DNA of 64,000 nucleotides from Ambrosia x helenae (taxonomy: Eukaryota; Streptophyta; Magnoliopsida; Asterales; Asteraceae), in the NCBI GenBank assembly GCA_030844895.1, contig CM061225.1, positions 104,670,688 through 104,734,687 of the forward strand. The letters run 5' to 3'. Made by a program: the position numbers and the translations under genes. The notes below the pieces were generated by a model, which did no database searches, was not told the DNA's origin, and was given only the letters and a program-made list of their open reading frames with translations. This document shows, in pieces, positions 36,993-47,766 of the stretch; positions within the stretch are counted from its first letter, which is position 1, and every line of letters starts with the position of its first letter.

Positions 36993-38080
36993 TTGGTCAA
37001 CTCACTGCCCTTAAACTGAATATTATAACACTAAACTCTAATAAACTTTTGCTTAATAATATTTAACCAATATTAAATCACACAGATCTAACTTCTAAGT
37101 GTACATAAGTAACATAACACTACACATTACTAATTTGTGCTTTTTTTATTACAACAACATAAACTTATGTAACTGAAGTAAATCATGAAGATCAAACAAC
37201 AATAACCATTAAAGACTGCAATCATAACACATGCAGCAGTCAAAACAGTTCAAGATTACTGAACAATGCTTCACACTTGCAGGTAAGGTGTTTAATAATA
37301 ATAATAATAATAATATACTCAGAGAAACATATTATTAGCATTAATAATAATAATGCTTCATACCCAAATGCATAAGTAAGATGAAAGTGCCATACCAATA
37401 TAAATTCTTGAACTTTTTATAACTTAAAAGAGTATGAAAGTAACAAAAGTGCAGAGAATAAAACCTTGAAAGTAGCCATTGGTTGTGAGAGTTGCAGGGT
37501 GTAATATAATAATAATAATAATAATATTAATAATAATAATAATAATATTAATAATAATGGGATATGGAGATCTGATCCATACCAAACAGTGGGGTAAAAC
37601 AAAGGAATTATTATTATTAATAATTGAAATAAATAAAATGGATATCTGATGAAAACAAGAATAAAAAAATCAAATCTTTTGACATAGAAAGATGCAAACT
37701 TTAATTACTACTACTAACTACGTTGAATCTTGGGAAGTGTTTCATGACACATATTATTATGTATTGTGGTACTGCCTATGTTCAGTAAGATGATGATTGA
37801 TGATGTTAGAGTGGTGTAATGTAATGTATTCGGTTGTAAATTAACTGGTTTAGTTATTAGTGCTCAACAATAGTTCAACAATATAATGATAACTTTAACA
37901 TGATTAAGACTATGCGGTGTGGGTTAGTGAAGGGTCATTGTGCGCTGACGTGGCCACTGTTTTCACCCGTTCCACCTCTTCGTGAGTGTGATGGTCGTGT
38001 ATGAATGTCACAAGCCAAAAATCTAACCGTTTGAGACATTGCATGATTGGGAAACGGTCGGATTTGTAAAATTGACCATG
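36993..38080. other. Upstream region of remorin with AAT/ATT arrays
   Basis: ATT-type arrays at about 37292-37313 and 37509-37556 and a mixed TAATAATATTAATAAT palindromic stretch. No other gene. The region is likely to hold the remorin promoter. Confidence 0.5.
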
Positions 38081-38420
38081 TATAACCTAAACTATTCGAA
38101 ATTGGTCGTTAGCGTCCAAACTAAAAAATTGGTCATATATAACCTGCACTATTAATCTATTGGATTCTGACACTCAAATTGACTTAAGTCACTAACCTAG
38201 ATATATTGGGGTGCCATGTCAGCATGCCACGTCAGATTGTGGATGCCACGTTAGCATGCCGTGTCAGATTGGGGGTGCCACGTCAGCCAAAACATTAACT
38301 GTGTAGTAAGTTAACCCAAATTGGGTGCCAGAATTCAATAAGTCAATAGTACAGGTTATATATGGCAATTTTTTTAGTTTTGGATGCCAACGACCAATTT
38401 CAAATAGTTTAAGTTATTAA
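38081..38420. mobile_element. Foldback MITE with CCACGTCAG core
   Basis: Left TATAACCTAAACTATTCGAA...GGTCGTTAGCGTCC is inverted at the right (GGATGCCAACGACCAATTTC...TAGTTTAAGTTATTAA). The centre repeats GCCACGTCAG and GCATGCC words. Target site not resolved. Similar in design to 15687-15979. Confidence 0.7.
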
Positions 38421-39770
38421 AATCCAACTCCCCTAAATATTATTTGTATTACAAAGTTTTTTTTAAAGATTGAACGACGATTGATTAGCATAACATAGTT
38501 TAAAAGAAATGGACTAAATCCTAAAGATAGAAAGATAAAAGGAGAATGACATAATAAGAAGGGTTCTCATACCAGCACACCCCACTTGTAAATACACACC
38601 TTTGCTTCATTATACGCGACGTATGTGGATCTGATAATGAGAATGTTTGTGGGCCTCTACAAGTCACGTGTAGGCATGTACGTCGCCTATAGGTCCTGAC
38701 ACAACTTTGACTCGTGTGCATTAATGATGCGTGTAAGTTTGTGTCACCCTCTATATACGGCGTATATAGAGATGTGCAAACAATTTTGAGGGCGTTATTA
38801 TCGCCCAATAAGAAATAGTTTCTGATTATAGCATCATCTAAGGCCATGGGGTATACTCTAACATATGTGGTGTTAAAAGTGACATGGCATGTTAACTTGT
38901 ATTGCACACCACTCCCTTCTTGTGTTAAAGGGTGTTAAAAAAGTTATGTGTTAACATGTTAACATTGTGTTAAAAGTCCACATTAATTTTTTTCCTTTTA
39001 TGAATCAAAAACCACTAAAAATATATGATTAGGTGAAGTTAATGAGATTAAGTCATTTCCTTAGAATGAAGTGGAGTCAAATGGGAAAAAATGAATGATG
39101 TGGTATTAGGTGGAGTTAAGAAAGGTTAAAGTATACCCTAAGGCCTAAGTACATATAAAGTTAATTCAAAAAAGTTTTCACACTTAAAATGAAAGATGGT
39201 AATTTACACTTAAAAAAAAACTTAAAATTGGTAAAAATACTTTTAATAGTAGTGCAACCTTTATTTCCAAAAACAAAGAGTGTCTAGTTTACAAAATACA
39301 GTTGTGCGTGTAACGGTAATTATTTACTTGTGGCACATGGATGCCACGTGGACGGTTTGGATTAGATAAAGTGTCATGTATTGGGGACCATGTGATGTAG
39401 TATGGTTTTCTGAGATACCTCACATGGGTTTGTAGCCATTGATGGACCCAGAAGAGTGGTTGGTACGATGGTCTCTTCTAAAGAGTACGATCTCATAAAC
39501 TAATATCTTTTTGGTAGTTATAGTAACATTTATATACTAGTTGTACAAAAATGTTTAGTGATAGAATTTGTTATAAATCACTGGAATGTAGATACAAATT
39601 GAGGGAAGAAATCATGTTCATACATAACAACATTTTCATACACAATAAAGAGCAATACAAACTTTGTTATGTTTATATTTGTATGCCTCCAAATTCTATA
39701 AGATATTAAGGTGATTTTATCCAAAAAAGAAAATGTAAATATCAAATATTGTATTCCTAACATGCCCAAA
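38421..39770. other. Intergenic, nothing recognised
   Basis: AT-rich sequence; the short frame at 38521-38907 (minus) has no domain. No terminal repeats were noticed. Confidence 0.5.
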
Positions 39771-40300
39771 CAATCTCAATATTTTTCCCTCGTCTTATCA
39801 GATATAATACCCATCTCTATTCTTTCTCTAAAAACCTCAGTTATCATCTTGTCTAACCTAGCGTATCCATACATCCACCTCAACATCCTCATCTCAGTTC
39901 CATCGAGCTTACGCACCTGTGTCTTCTTGATGGTCCGACAATATGTTTCGTACCACATTGTAGGTCTACTTGCAACCCTATAAACCCCCTAAACTTAGCT
40001 AGGAACCTCTTATCGTACAATACCCTCGTGGTTGCTCTCTACCTACACCATCTAACGTTGATGTCATGGGCTACGTCACTGTATATCTCCCATCCTTTTA
40101 AACGTGCGTCTCAATTACTTGAACATGGTTGCCTCGGGAACCACTTGGTCGTCTATGGATATCTGAGTGTCCTCATCGCCGCCTACAATACCTAAATCAC
40201 AGTAAAGGTACTTAGTCCTAAAGCGACTAATTCGTAATATTTGCTCTCTAACGATGTGTGCTACTCATCTACCACATTCAACCTCTATTTACTATCCGCA
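39771..40300 (-). pseudogene. Degenerate LINE reverse-transcriptase C-terminal fragment
   Basis: Read on the minus strand with frame changes and stops, it gives FRTKYLYCDLGI, QISIDDQVVPEATMFK, then RKLDGTEMRMLRWMYGYARL and VFRERIEMGIISDK. These are typical of the C-terminal end of plant LINE reverse transcriptases. It is an old, decayed copy of a different family from the LINE that follows. Confidence 0.7.
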
Positions 40301-40914
40301 ATCAGCACAATATCGGGAAAAAATGCTCATTTTACAGTGTAAGAATTTAAAAAAATATATTAACATTAAGAATTTTAGGACAATTTAAAAATCATTGGGG
40401 TAGCTAGTTTAAAAGTCAACAATTCATTTTATAGTATTGGCATATGTTTTTTTACGTTGTATTAATTAAACTCTTTTTATTATGTACAATTACATTTGTG
40501 TCATCTTTATGTACATTATAATATTGTGTGTGTGTTGTGCTGGGTTGGGTGTGTGTGTGGGGGGGGGGGAGGTTGTGTCTGGCAATGCAACGAGGAACAT
40601 AAAATCGGGTAATTATGTAAGTTGTTATTTTTTTAAAAAAAATATACAAATGCCATACTCAAATTGAAGAGCATAAAATGCGTGTTTTTATGGTATAATA
40701 AAAAATTATTAACGTATGAAAAAAATTATGAACATCTAAAAATCATCACGGGGGAAGTTGGTTTAAAAGTCAACACTATGTTTTAAAAGTTGTATTACTT
40801 AAACTTTTAAAATTGTGTAAGATTACATTTTTTTTTGTCCTCTTCCTATGGGGGGTCACAGTGGAAAACACCCGGATGTGGTTACAAAGGGATTAGCCGC
40901 TCATCACCATGGTA

Positions 40915-43900
40915 AGATCTTCAATCGATGTTTTGTTAGAAGTTGAATACATGATGATATTTTGAAATCAAGTAGGTTTACTAGATTGTCAGATGCGGGT
41001 GGTAAGCTTAGCAAGATTGACCGTTTCTTGGTCAACCAGAGTTTTTGGGATAATTGGCCTGATTCTAGCGTGGTGGCTTTACCGAGATCAGATTCTAATC
41101 ATAGCCCGGTTTATTTGTCTACATCTGCCCCAAACTTTGGAGCACCACCTTTCAGGTTCTTTAATACTTGGCTGTCAAAGGATGGTTTCGAGGATGTGGT
41201 CAAGAGGGCAATTGTTGGGAAACGGTTCACTGGGACACCAGATGTTATACTCGCTGAGAAGTTACGAGCAATTAAAAAAGAAATCAAGGCATGGGGGGCT
41301 GTGGAAAGAGAAAAAAGGCTCCATCGCAGATCTGAACTTGAGCGTAAAATTGAATCATTTGATGAGGCTGTTGAAAATCGAGTATTGCTTGATGTTGAAA
41401 ATGCACTATGGTTGGAGTATAAGCATGAGCGGGAGTCGATTTTGGGCGAAGAAGTATCTGAGATGAAGCAGAAATCAAGAACGAAATGGGCGATCGAGGG
41501 GGACGAAAACTCTAGGTTTTTCCACGGTATGGTCAACCACAACAACACGAGTAAAAGAATTAACGGCTTCTCCGTTCGGGGTGAGTGGTGTACTGAGCCA
41601 ACTAGGATGAAAACTGAGGCACGCAAGTTCTTTGCTTCTAAGTTTAGCGAGCCTATGCAACACAGACCGAGCTTTGTGTGTCCTGACATTAATAAGCTAT
41701 CTGAGGCGGAGGCGAACAGTCTTATTGTGCCGTTTTCGGAAGAGGAGATTAAGATGGCAGTGTGGGAATGTGGCAGTGATAAAGCCCCCGGTCCGGACGG
41801 TTTCAATTTCGCATTCCTTAAACATTTTTGGGGGCTTCTGAAGGATGATGTGGTAAACGTAATGACGGATTTCTATGACAGAGGGGAAATCAGCAATGGG
41901 TGTGCGTCGTCTTTCATCGTTCTTATTCCAAAATGTAATGACCCCATTTCATTGAGCGATTATCGGCCTATTAGCCTCCTTGGTTGCATCTCCAAAATCA
42001 TCTCTAAGGTGATTGCTAATAGAATTAAAAGGGTTATTCATAAGTTGATCTCTGACTTCCAATTCGGTTTCCTTTCGGAGCGTAATATATTGGATGGACC
42101 GTTGATACTGAATGAGATCCTGTCGTGGGCTAAGAAGCAAAAGCGTCAGATTTTTTTCTTCAAAGCTGATTTGGAGAAGGCCTACGACTCCATTAGCTGG
42201 TGCTTTATTGATTCTGTTTTGCGCCAAATGGGTTTTCCTGATAAATGGCGGATGTGGATCATGGGTATTCTACGCTCAGCAAGAGCTTCGGTTTTAATCA
42301 ATGGGTCGCCGTCTTGGGAGTTTAATTGTTACCGTGGGGTTCGACAAGGTGATCCCTTGTCCCCTTTTATCTTTATTCTTGCATTAGAAGCACTTTCTTG
42401 TTTGCTATCTAAGGCAGAGAGGTTGGGTAGGATTAAAGGGATTACTCTTCCAAATGACGGTCCGTGTCTATCGCATCTAATGTTTGCGGATGATGTGGTT
42501 TTTATGGGCGAGTGGGGTAGTCAATACGTAAGAAACATTATGAGATTGATGCGTTGTTTTAATTTAATTTCTGGTCTCAAAGTGAATCTCAGCAAATCGA
42601 ATCTCTATGGGTTGGGAGTTAGTGAACAGTCCTTACAAGTTGAAGCGGCAGCCATACATGTGTCACAAGGATCCTTTCCATGCAAATATTTAGGGGTACT
42701 TGTGGGTGCGAACATGAACCAAGAAAGACATTGGAAATCGGTGATCGAGGTATGCAAGGCTAGGCTCTCTAAATAGAAGGCGAAGACCCTTTCCATGGGG
42801 GGTAGGGTTGTGCTTTTAAAGGCTGTTCTTGACAGCCTTCCGCTGTATTTTTTTTCCATTTTTAAGGCTCCAAAGTGTGTAATTCAGAACCTTGAAAAGT
42901 TGAGGAAGCAATTCTTTTGGGGCGGGAATGACGAGAAACGGAAGACTAATTGGATTTGTTGGGAAAGGGTGATTGGGCCCATTGAAAAGGGAGGGTTAGG
43001 GTTGGGCTCGTTGGAACACATGAACACTAGTCTTCTTGCCAAATGGTGGTGGCGGTACAAGGTCGAGGATACGAGATTGTGGAGAAAAGTGGTGAAGGCG
43101 ATTCATTCATCTCCAAGATCTTGGTCTTATTTACCGGTTAAAAATGCGATGGGTGGAGTTTGGAACTCGATTGTCAAGATTGAAAAGGATTTCACTGAAA
43201 TCAACTCAAGTATTTCGGGATTAATCAAAGGGGGGTTGGGTAATGGTATCTCAATTCGGTTTTGGGTGGACTGTTGGGTTGGGAATGAACCTTTGAAGAT
43301 GGTTTTTCCAGATTTGTTCGTGCTGGAAGCTAATAAAGAATGCTCTGTTGCGGACCGGTTGCAGAGGGCTGGGGTGGGTTGGGTTGGGTTGGGTGCTGGA
43401 ATTGGAAAAGAGAACTGTTGCGGCATGAAGAACAGAATCAGCTGATGGAACTGAAGGAATTGCTGCTGAATGTTGGGTTGTCTGCATCGGATGACCAGTG
43501 GAAATGGACCATGGAGGTTGATGGTATTTTCTCAGTAAGGTCTTGCAGGAAGCTGATGTCCAGCGCTGCAGTCCCGTACTATCCCTTCGAGTGGTCTAAA
43601 TGGGTTCCAAAGAAAGTTAATTTAATGGTTTGGCGGGCTGAACAAGGAAGACTGGCGACACGTGATGGGCTAAAGCGAAGAAACATTCTACAAGGAGTGG
43701 ATACATGTGGGCTTTGTGACGATGAAACTGAAACGGCAACTCATCTCTTTACGTCATGCTTTGTGGCGTGTAATGTTTGGAATAAGGTTAGTGAATGGTG
43801 CAACATCCAGCCTATTTATGCATTCTCTGTCCGGGATCTACTCAGTATTCATAAAGCCAAAGGTTTGGGTCGGGTAAAGAAAAAGGCGATACAAGCAATT

Positions 43901-44209
43901 GTTCTCACTACGTGTTGGGTAGTGTGGAAGTATAGGAATGAAAAAATCTTCAATGGGAAAAGAACTGTGTTGGAAAATCTGCTGGGCGACATCAAATCCT
44001 TATCGTATAGCTGGGTACGTAATCGTGGTAAACTAAGGGAAATAGACTGGGATAGCTGGAAGAAATTCGAGTTCTAATTATAGGCAGTAATGTATTTGGG
44101 CTGTAACTTGGGTTGTATCTTGGGCTCCTAATAGCTTCTTGTTATTGGAGTTTTGTAAATATTTATTGGGTTTGGAATAAATGAGTTGTTTGCTGGCCAA
44201 AAAAAAAAA
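40915..44209 (+). mobile_element. 5'-truncated L1-type LINE with reverse transcriptase and zf-RVT domains
   Basis: The first frame, 40962-42776, starts within the end of the endonuclease domain (KLSKIDRFLV). It then carries reverse-transcriptase motifs: KAPGPDGFNFAFLKHFW, DYRPISLLG, KADLEKAYDSISW, RQGDPLSPFIF and the catalytic FADD at about residue 508. A TAG at 42774 interrupts it, but the same frame goes on from 42777 to about 43370. A frame change follows at a GGGTT repeat (about 43376-43400), and 43340-44077 holds the zinc-binding C-terminal domain (CGLC...HLFTSC). A poly-A tail lies at about 44200-44209. The 5' limit is approximate, since coding similarity reaches back to about 40915, and no target duplication was found. 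With few lesions the insertion looks fairly young, but it is not active as sequenced. Confidence 0.85.
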
Positions 44210-44583
44210 CCACTAAAACTTAGAGTAGTAATTTACTCTTATTAAAAATTAAATTCCTTTTTGTAAGCATCACAATCTTAACATTTGTAATCACATGAAT
44301 GCAAATACAGTGTTATAATCATAACTATTATTAGAAAGGGTGTGTAGAAACATTGAATTTGGTGTACATTTAATGTTGGAGGTTTTTTTTTTTTTTTTTT
44401 GGCTACAAAGACCTTGGTAGGGTAGCATGGCCTACAACCTTTTTTGGAAGGTATCATCATGCATTTATTTCCATGAAAGAGAGAATGGACCACTATGACG
44501 TTATTAAAACTAATGTTAATTATCCATCATGTATGATGTATATCATAGGTTGTTTATGTCTTAAGTAGATTGTACGTACATTG
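44210..44583. other. Intergenic with T run
   Basis: A T homopolymer (about 44384-44400) and AT-rich sequence; nothing else recognised. Confidence 0.5.
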
Positions 44584-44895
44584 TCCAACACTTGTAACCC
44601 AGTTAGTTGAGGGCCTAAAATTTTTTATGGGGGGCTTGGGTTCAATTTCCACTAGCTACATTTGGAGGACATTGGTGGATGGGAAATGAGGGATGACCCG
44701 GCCATTGGCTTGGGTTCGAGTCCTGATCCCGACCGGTTTCACTGACTACTTCACCGTCGTGCCTTCGGGCGGGTGAGTGGTCGGGTTTTCCCGGGAATTA
44801 GTGGCAATTGGTGGCCCGGGTACTCTCGAGTACCTGATTCGCCAAAAGGGTGCCCGAGAGTGCTCGGAATTGATTCGTTGGCCGTTCAAAAAAAA
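44584..44895 (+). mobile_element. tRNA-derived SINE with target duplication
   Basis: A-box-like CAGTTAGTTGAGGG and B-box-like GGTTCAATTTCCAC lie near the head, with a further GGGTTCGAGTCC downstream. The tail is GTTGGCCGTTC followed by A9. A 17 bp target duplication (AGATTGTACGTACATTG, one mismatch) flanks it at 44567-44583 and 44896-44912. Closely related to the minus-strand copy at 61181-61483. Confidence 0.85.
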
Positions 44896-44961
44896 AGATT
44901 GTACATACATTGGTAAATATGTAAGAGTTACATATGTAGCGGTAACAAGTCAATATAGATA

Positions 44962-44993
<32 letters not shown>

Positions 44994-45099
44994 TGCAAAG
45001 GGATTAATCCTACATGTCATACTCTTATGCAATCTCTTCTTTGAGAGATGCCACATAGGATGTGATGTGGTAACTTTAAACCAATTAAAAAAAAGAAAT
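44896..45099. repeat. TA microsatellite and flank
   Basis: A TA array of about 12 units (about 44968-44992) next to the SINE target duplication. Confidence 0.8.
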
Positions 45100-45750
45100 A
45101 AATATGATTTAACCTAATCTATTAAATCTAAATATTAAACCTTTATTATTTTATCTCTTGTGTTTCCTCCCATAACTTTTAAACGTTAATATCTTTTATA
45201 TACGGGGTTTTTTAAAGAAAAAAGTTACACCAAATTAACGAGCGTTTTATTATCTTTCCAACGAGTATCATAGTGCTATATAAAAATCGGAGAAAAAAAT
45301 GACTATTTTTTGTAACCCGACAAGTATTGTGTCGGGTTTGGGATTAGTTTAAAAAAAATTGTGGGTTTGGGTCGGGTCTGGGATTAGGTGATACCCGACC
45401 CGATTACCCGAAACAACATACCCAAATACCTGAACTACATACCCGATCATATACCCATGAATTTTTTAACGCATCACATAACCCTTAGACTAATGCGTTC
45501 GATATTTCAATAATTAACTTTTTTTTTCTTATTTCATGTTAGTTCTTTTTAGAATGATCGATACAAACTTCCGAATTCATTTGTAATGGCACTAGATTCA
45601 TACCCCGGCACAGAGATTCGTTTTTTTATATTTGAATATGATAACTTATGGCAGAGATTTTTTTAAAATAATAATAATAATAATAATAATATATTTTATT
45701 ATTTTATATTAGATATTTCAATCCGGGACGCTCCCGGGATAAAAACTAGT
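45100..45750 (+). mobile_element. Non-autonomous Helitron-like element, copy 1
   Basis: The 3' end is a hairpin, CCGGGACGCTCCCGG, then GATAAAAA and CTAG-T at 45746-45750. The segment 45110-45306 (CCTCCCATAACTTTTAAACG, AATTAACGAGCGTTTTAT, TAGTGCTATATAAAAA) matches 57421-57650, and both copies share the terminus. An ACCCGA-rich stretch (45310-45450) and an ATA array (about 45670-45690) lie between. The 5' end is not fixed. Confidence 0.65.
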
Positions 45751-46828
45751 ATATGATATATACGATCTATTTTTTCTGCTAATAAAAAAATGTAAAAACA
45801 AAAATAATATGTGAAACATGTACTTAAGGGGCCATTTGTTTAACGAAACTCTATCACTATAAGTGGCTTAAAAATAAAATGTGTTGCAAGACAATATGGG
45901 GAATGCACGTGCATTGTGCACACAAAAGATAACATACCTTCCTTCAAAATATTATGTGTTATAAGACAATTGGATTCGTAACATAGTCAAGTAAAAGTGG
46001 TTACGAGAAAATGTGAACTATGCATAATATGCGTTTAGACATGTGTTATGGTTCATGCGAAATGTGAAAACAATGTTGACGCGTAGACGTCACATAGGCA
46101 CATGAGCTTTCACATTTCACATCTCCAAAGCCCATGTTATGATAACTCAGGCCTCCCCTAATGTCCGGCCACCCCCTCCCTGCTTTTGTTCATTTCCCAA
46201 CCGTGTTCACATTCTTCCCCTAACATCGTGGAGAGCCCCATGCCCTCTGTCGCGCCCACCCGTAGCGGTGTCCCCTTCACACCCTGCAGATGTAGCACCT
46301 GCTAGCGGCCCACAACAATTATTATCCTTATATGGATCAATGGATATAAAATGTGATACATGAGTCTTGATTGCCTACGTATTTATAGGATTAAGTTGCT
46401 ATAGGGATTTTGTCACTGAAAAAACATGGCATAGCCGAACCTAAAAGGTGGGTAGGAATTTTATGACTTCAAAGTCTAAAGGATGATGACAAGGACCGCT
46501 CCTGATTTTGGTGACCCATGTGCATTTGTCTACTCCAAAACAACAATTTAACTATTAATTTAATTTAATTACAATTTTTAATCAATTAATTAATGAGCCT
46601 ATCATTTACAAACTTCAAAAATTCTTCAACGGTAAACTAAAAAGAATTAATAAAAAAATTGGAGGTTAATGAGATTTACAAACTTCAAAAATTATTCAAA
46701 CGATAAATTAAAAAGAATTAAGCGAGGGCGTGGCATTACCAGCAAACAGGGCTGGTACCCCCACGGCAACACCACCCGGATGGTAAGGGTAGTGAGTTGC
46801 TGGTATGTTTCACGGGTTGTATACCACG
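45751..46828. other. Intergenic, nothing recognised
   Basis: AT-rich with one C-rich stretch near 46150-46310. No domain in any frame. Confidence 0.5.
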
Positions 46829-47016
46829 CAGTGGCGAAGCTTGATTTTTTGGATGGTGGGGGCCGAAAGTCACGAGACCCAGTTTTTTTTTCAAATCGGT
46901 TGGGGGCGGACTAAAAAATTACAAAATATTTGGATAAACCGGGGAAAATTTACACTATTGAGCCAAAAATCGGTGGGGTCGGGGCACCCCCTGGTCCTCA
47001 CAAAGCTTCGCCCTTG
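46829..47016. mobile_element. hAT-like MITE, CAGTGGCGAAGC type
   Basis: Begins CAGTGGCGAAGCTTGA and ends CAAAGCTTCGCCCTTG. An 8 bp flank ATACCACG/ACACCACG (one mismatch) gives the target duplication (46821-46828 and 47017-47024). Confidence 0.75.
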
Positions 47017-47766
47017 ACACCACGGATGGAATACGAGTGGGTTTTTTTTTTTTTGTCTTTTATGGGTTGGGTAGTTAAGGGTAGTGTTGCTTCTCAAATT
47101 GTGTTTCAGTGTAGTTAATTAGTGAGGCGATATGGCAATGTAGGATTAATAGAAATCAAGATAGTTCAGTGAAGTTCAGGGTAGCACTCCGCTGGTTGCT
47201 TTTAGTCTATAGCATAAGCATATCACCTAGTTAAGGGGAAAATCCTTCTCCGGTTTTGGCCTGGTTTGAAGTCCGACCCGTCGACCCGGTCCGGTTTTGA
47301 AACACTAACCAAACTATGGGATTGGAAGGAACATAGTTTACAAGAGGAAGAAGAAGAAGCACAAAATAAATTGTCATATATTATCAATCTTGTCAAAGTT
47401 ACAAAATAATCCAGAGACAAATCAATCCAAACATCAATCAAACAATTGCTAAGTAGCTCTTATTCTGTTCTATATATGACACCAATCCAAACCACTAATA
47501 ATCATAATTAATAAAAAAAAATATATGAACCACCAACATGGCTATAACCTACTAATCAACTTTACAATACTTACACCACCAAAAAAAAAAATTAAAAAAA
47601 AAAAATTAAAAAAAAAAATTAACCTTAGTATTCAAACCACATTCTTTTTTTATTTTTATTTTATTTTTGTTAACCGCGAGGACCCGTTAAAACACAGAGG
47701 AACTCAAACGCTTACCACTGCGCCACCCCGTTGAAAGGGTTCAAAACTTTAAACCACATTCTTTCA
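47017..47766. other. Intergenic and 3' flank of the Ser/Pro-rich gene
   Basis: Contains A-rich interrupted runs (47580-47622). The minus-strand 3' UTR of the next gene probably starts near 47766. No other gene seen. Confidence 0.5.

Noticed and set aside
41111..41806. Minus-strand 231-codon frame
   Set aside because: Antisense of the LINE reverse transcriptase, which is unambiguous on the plus strand.
39008..44218. AACCACTAAAA near 39008 and after the LINE poly-A as a target duplication of one long element
   Set aside because: The span between contains an unrelated LINE remnant in the opposite orientation, and the repeat is short and A-rich, so chance is likely.
44690..44720. B-box-like GGGTTCGAGTCC as a tRNA gene
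   Set aside because: No acceptor stem or cloverleaf closes, and the sequence lies inside a SINE with a target duplication and poly-A tail. The same holds at 61181-61483, 60936-61146 and 18598-18820.
46139..46363. Pro-rich open frame
   Set aside because: C-rich low-complexity stretch without start context, splice sites or known domain.
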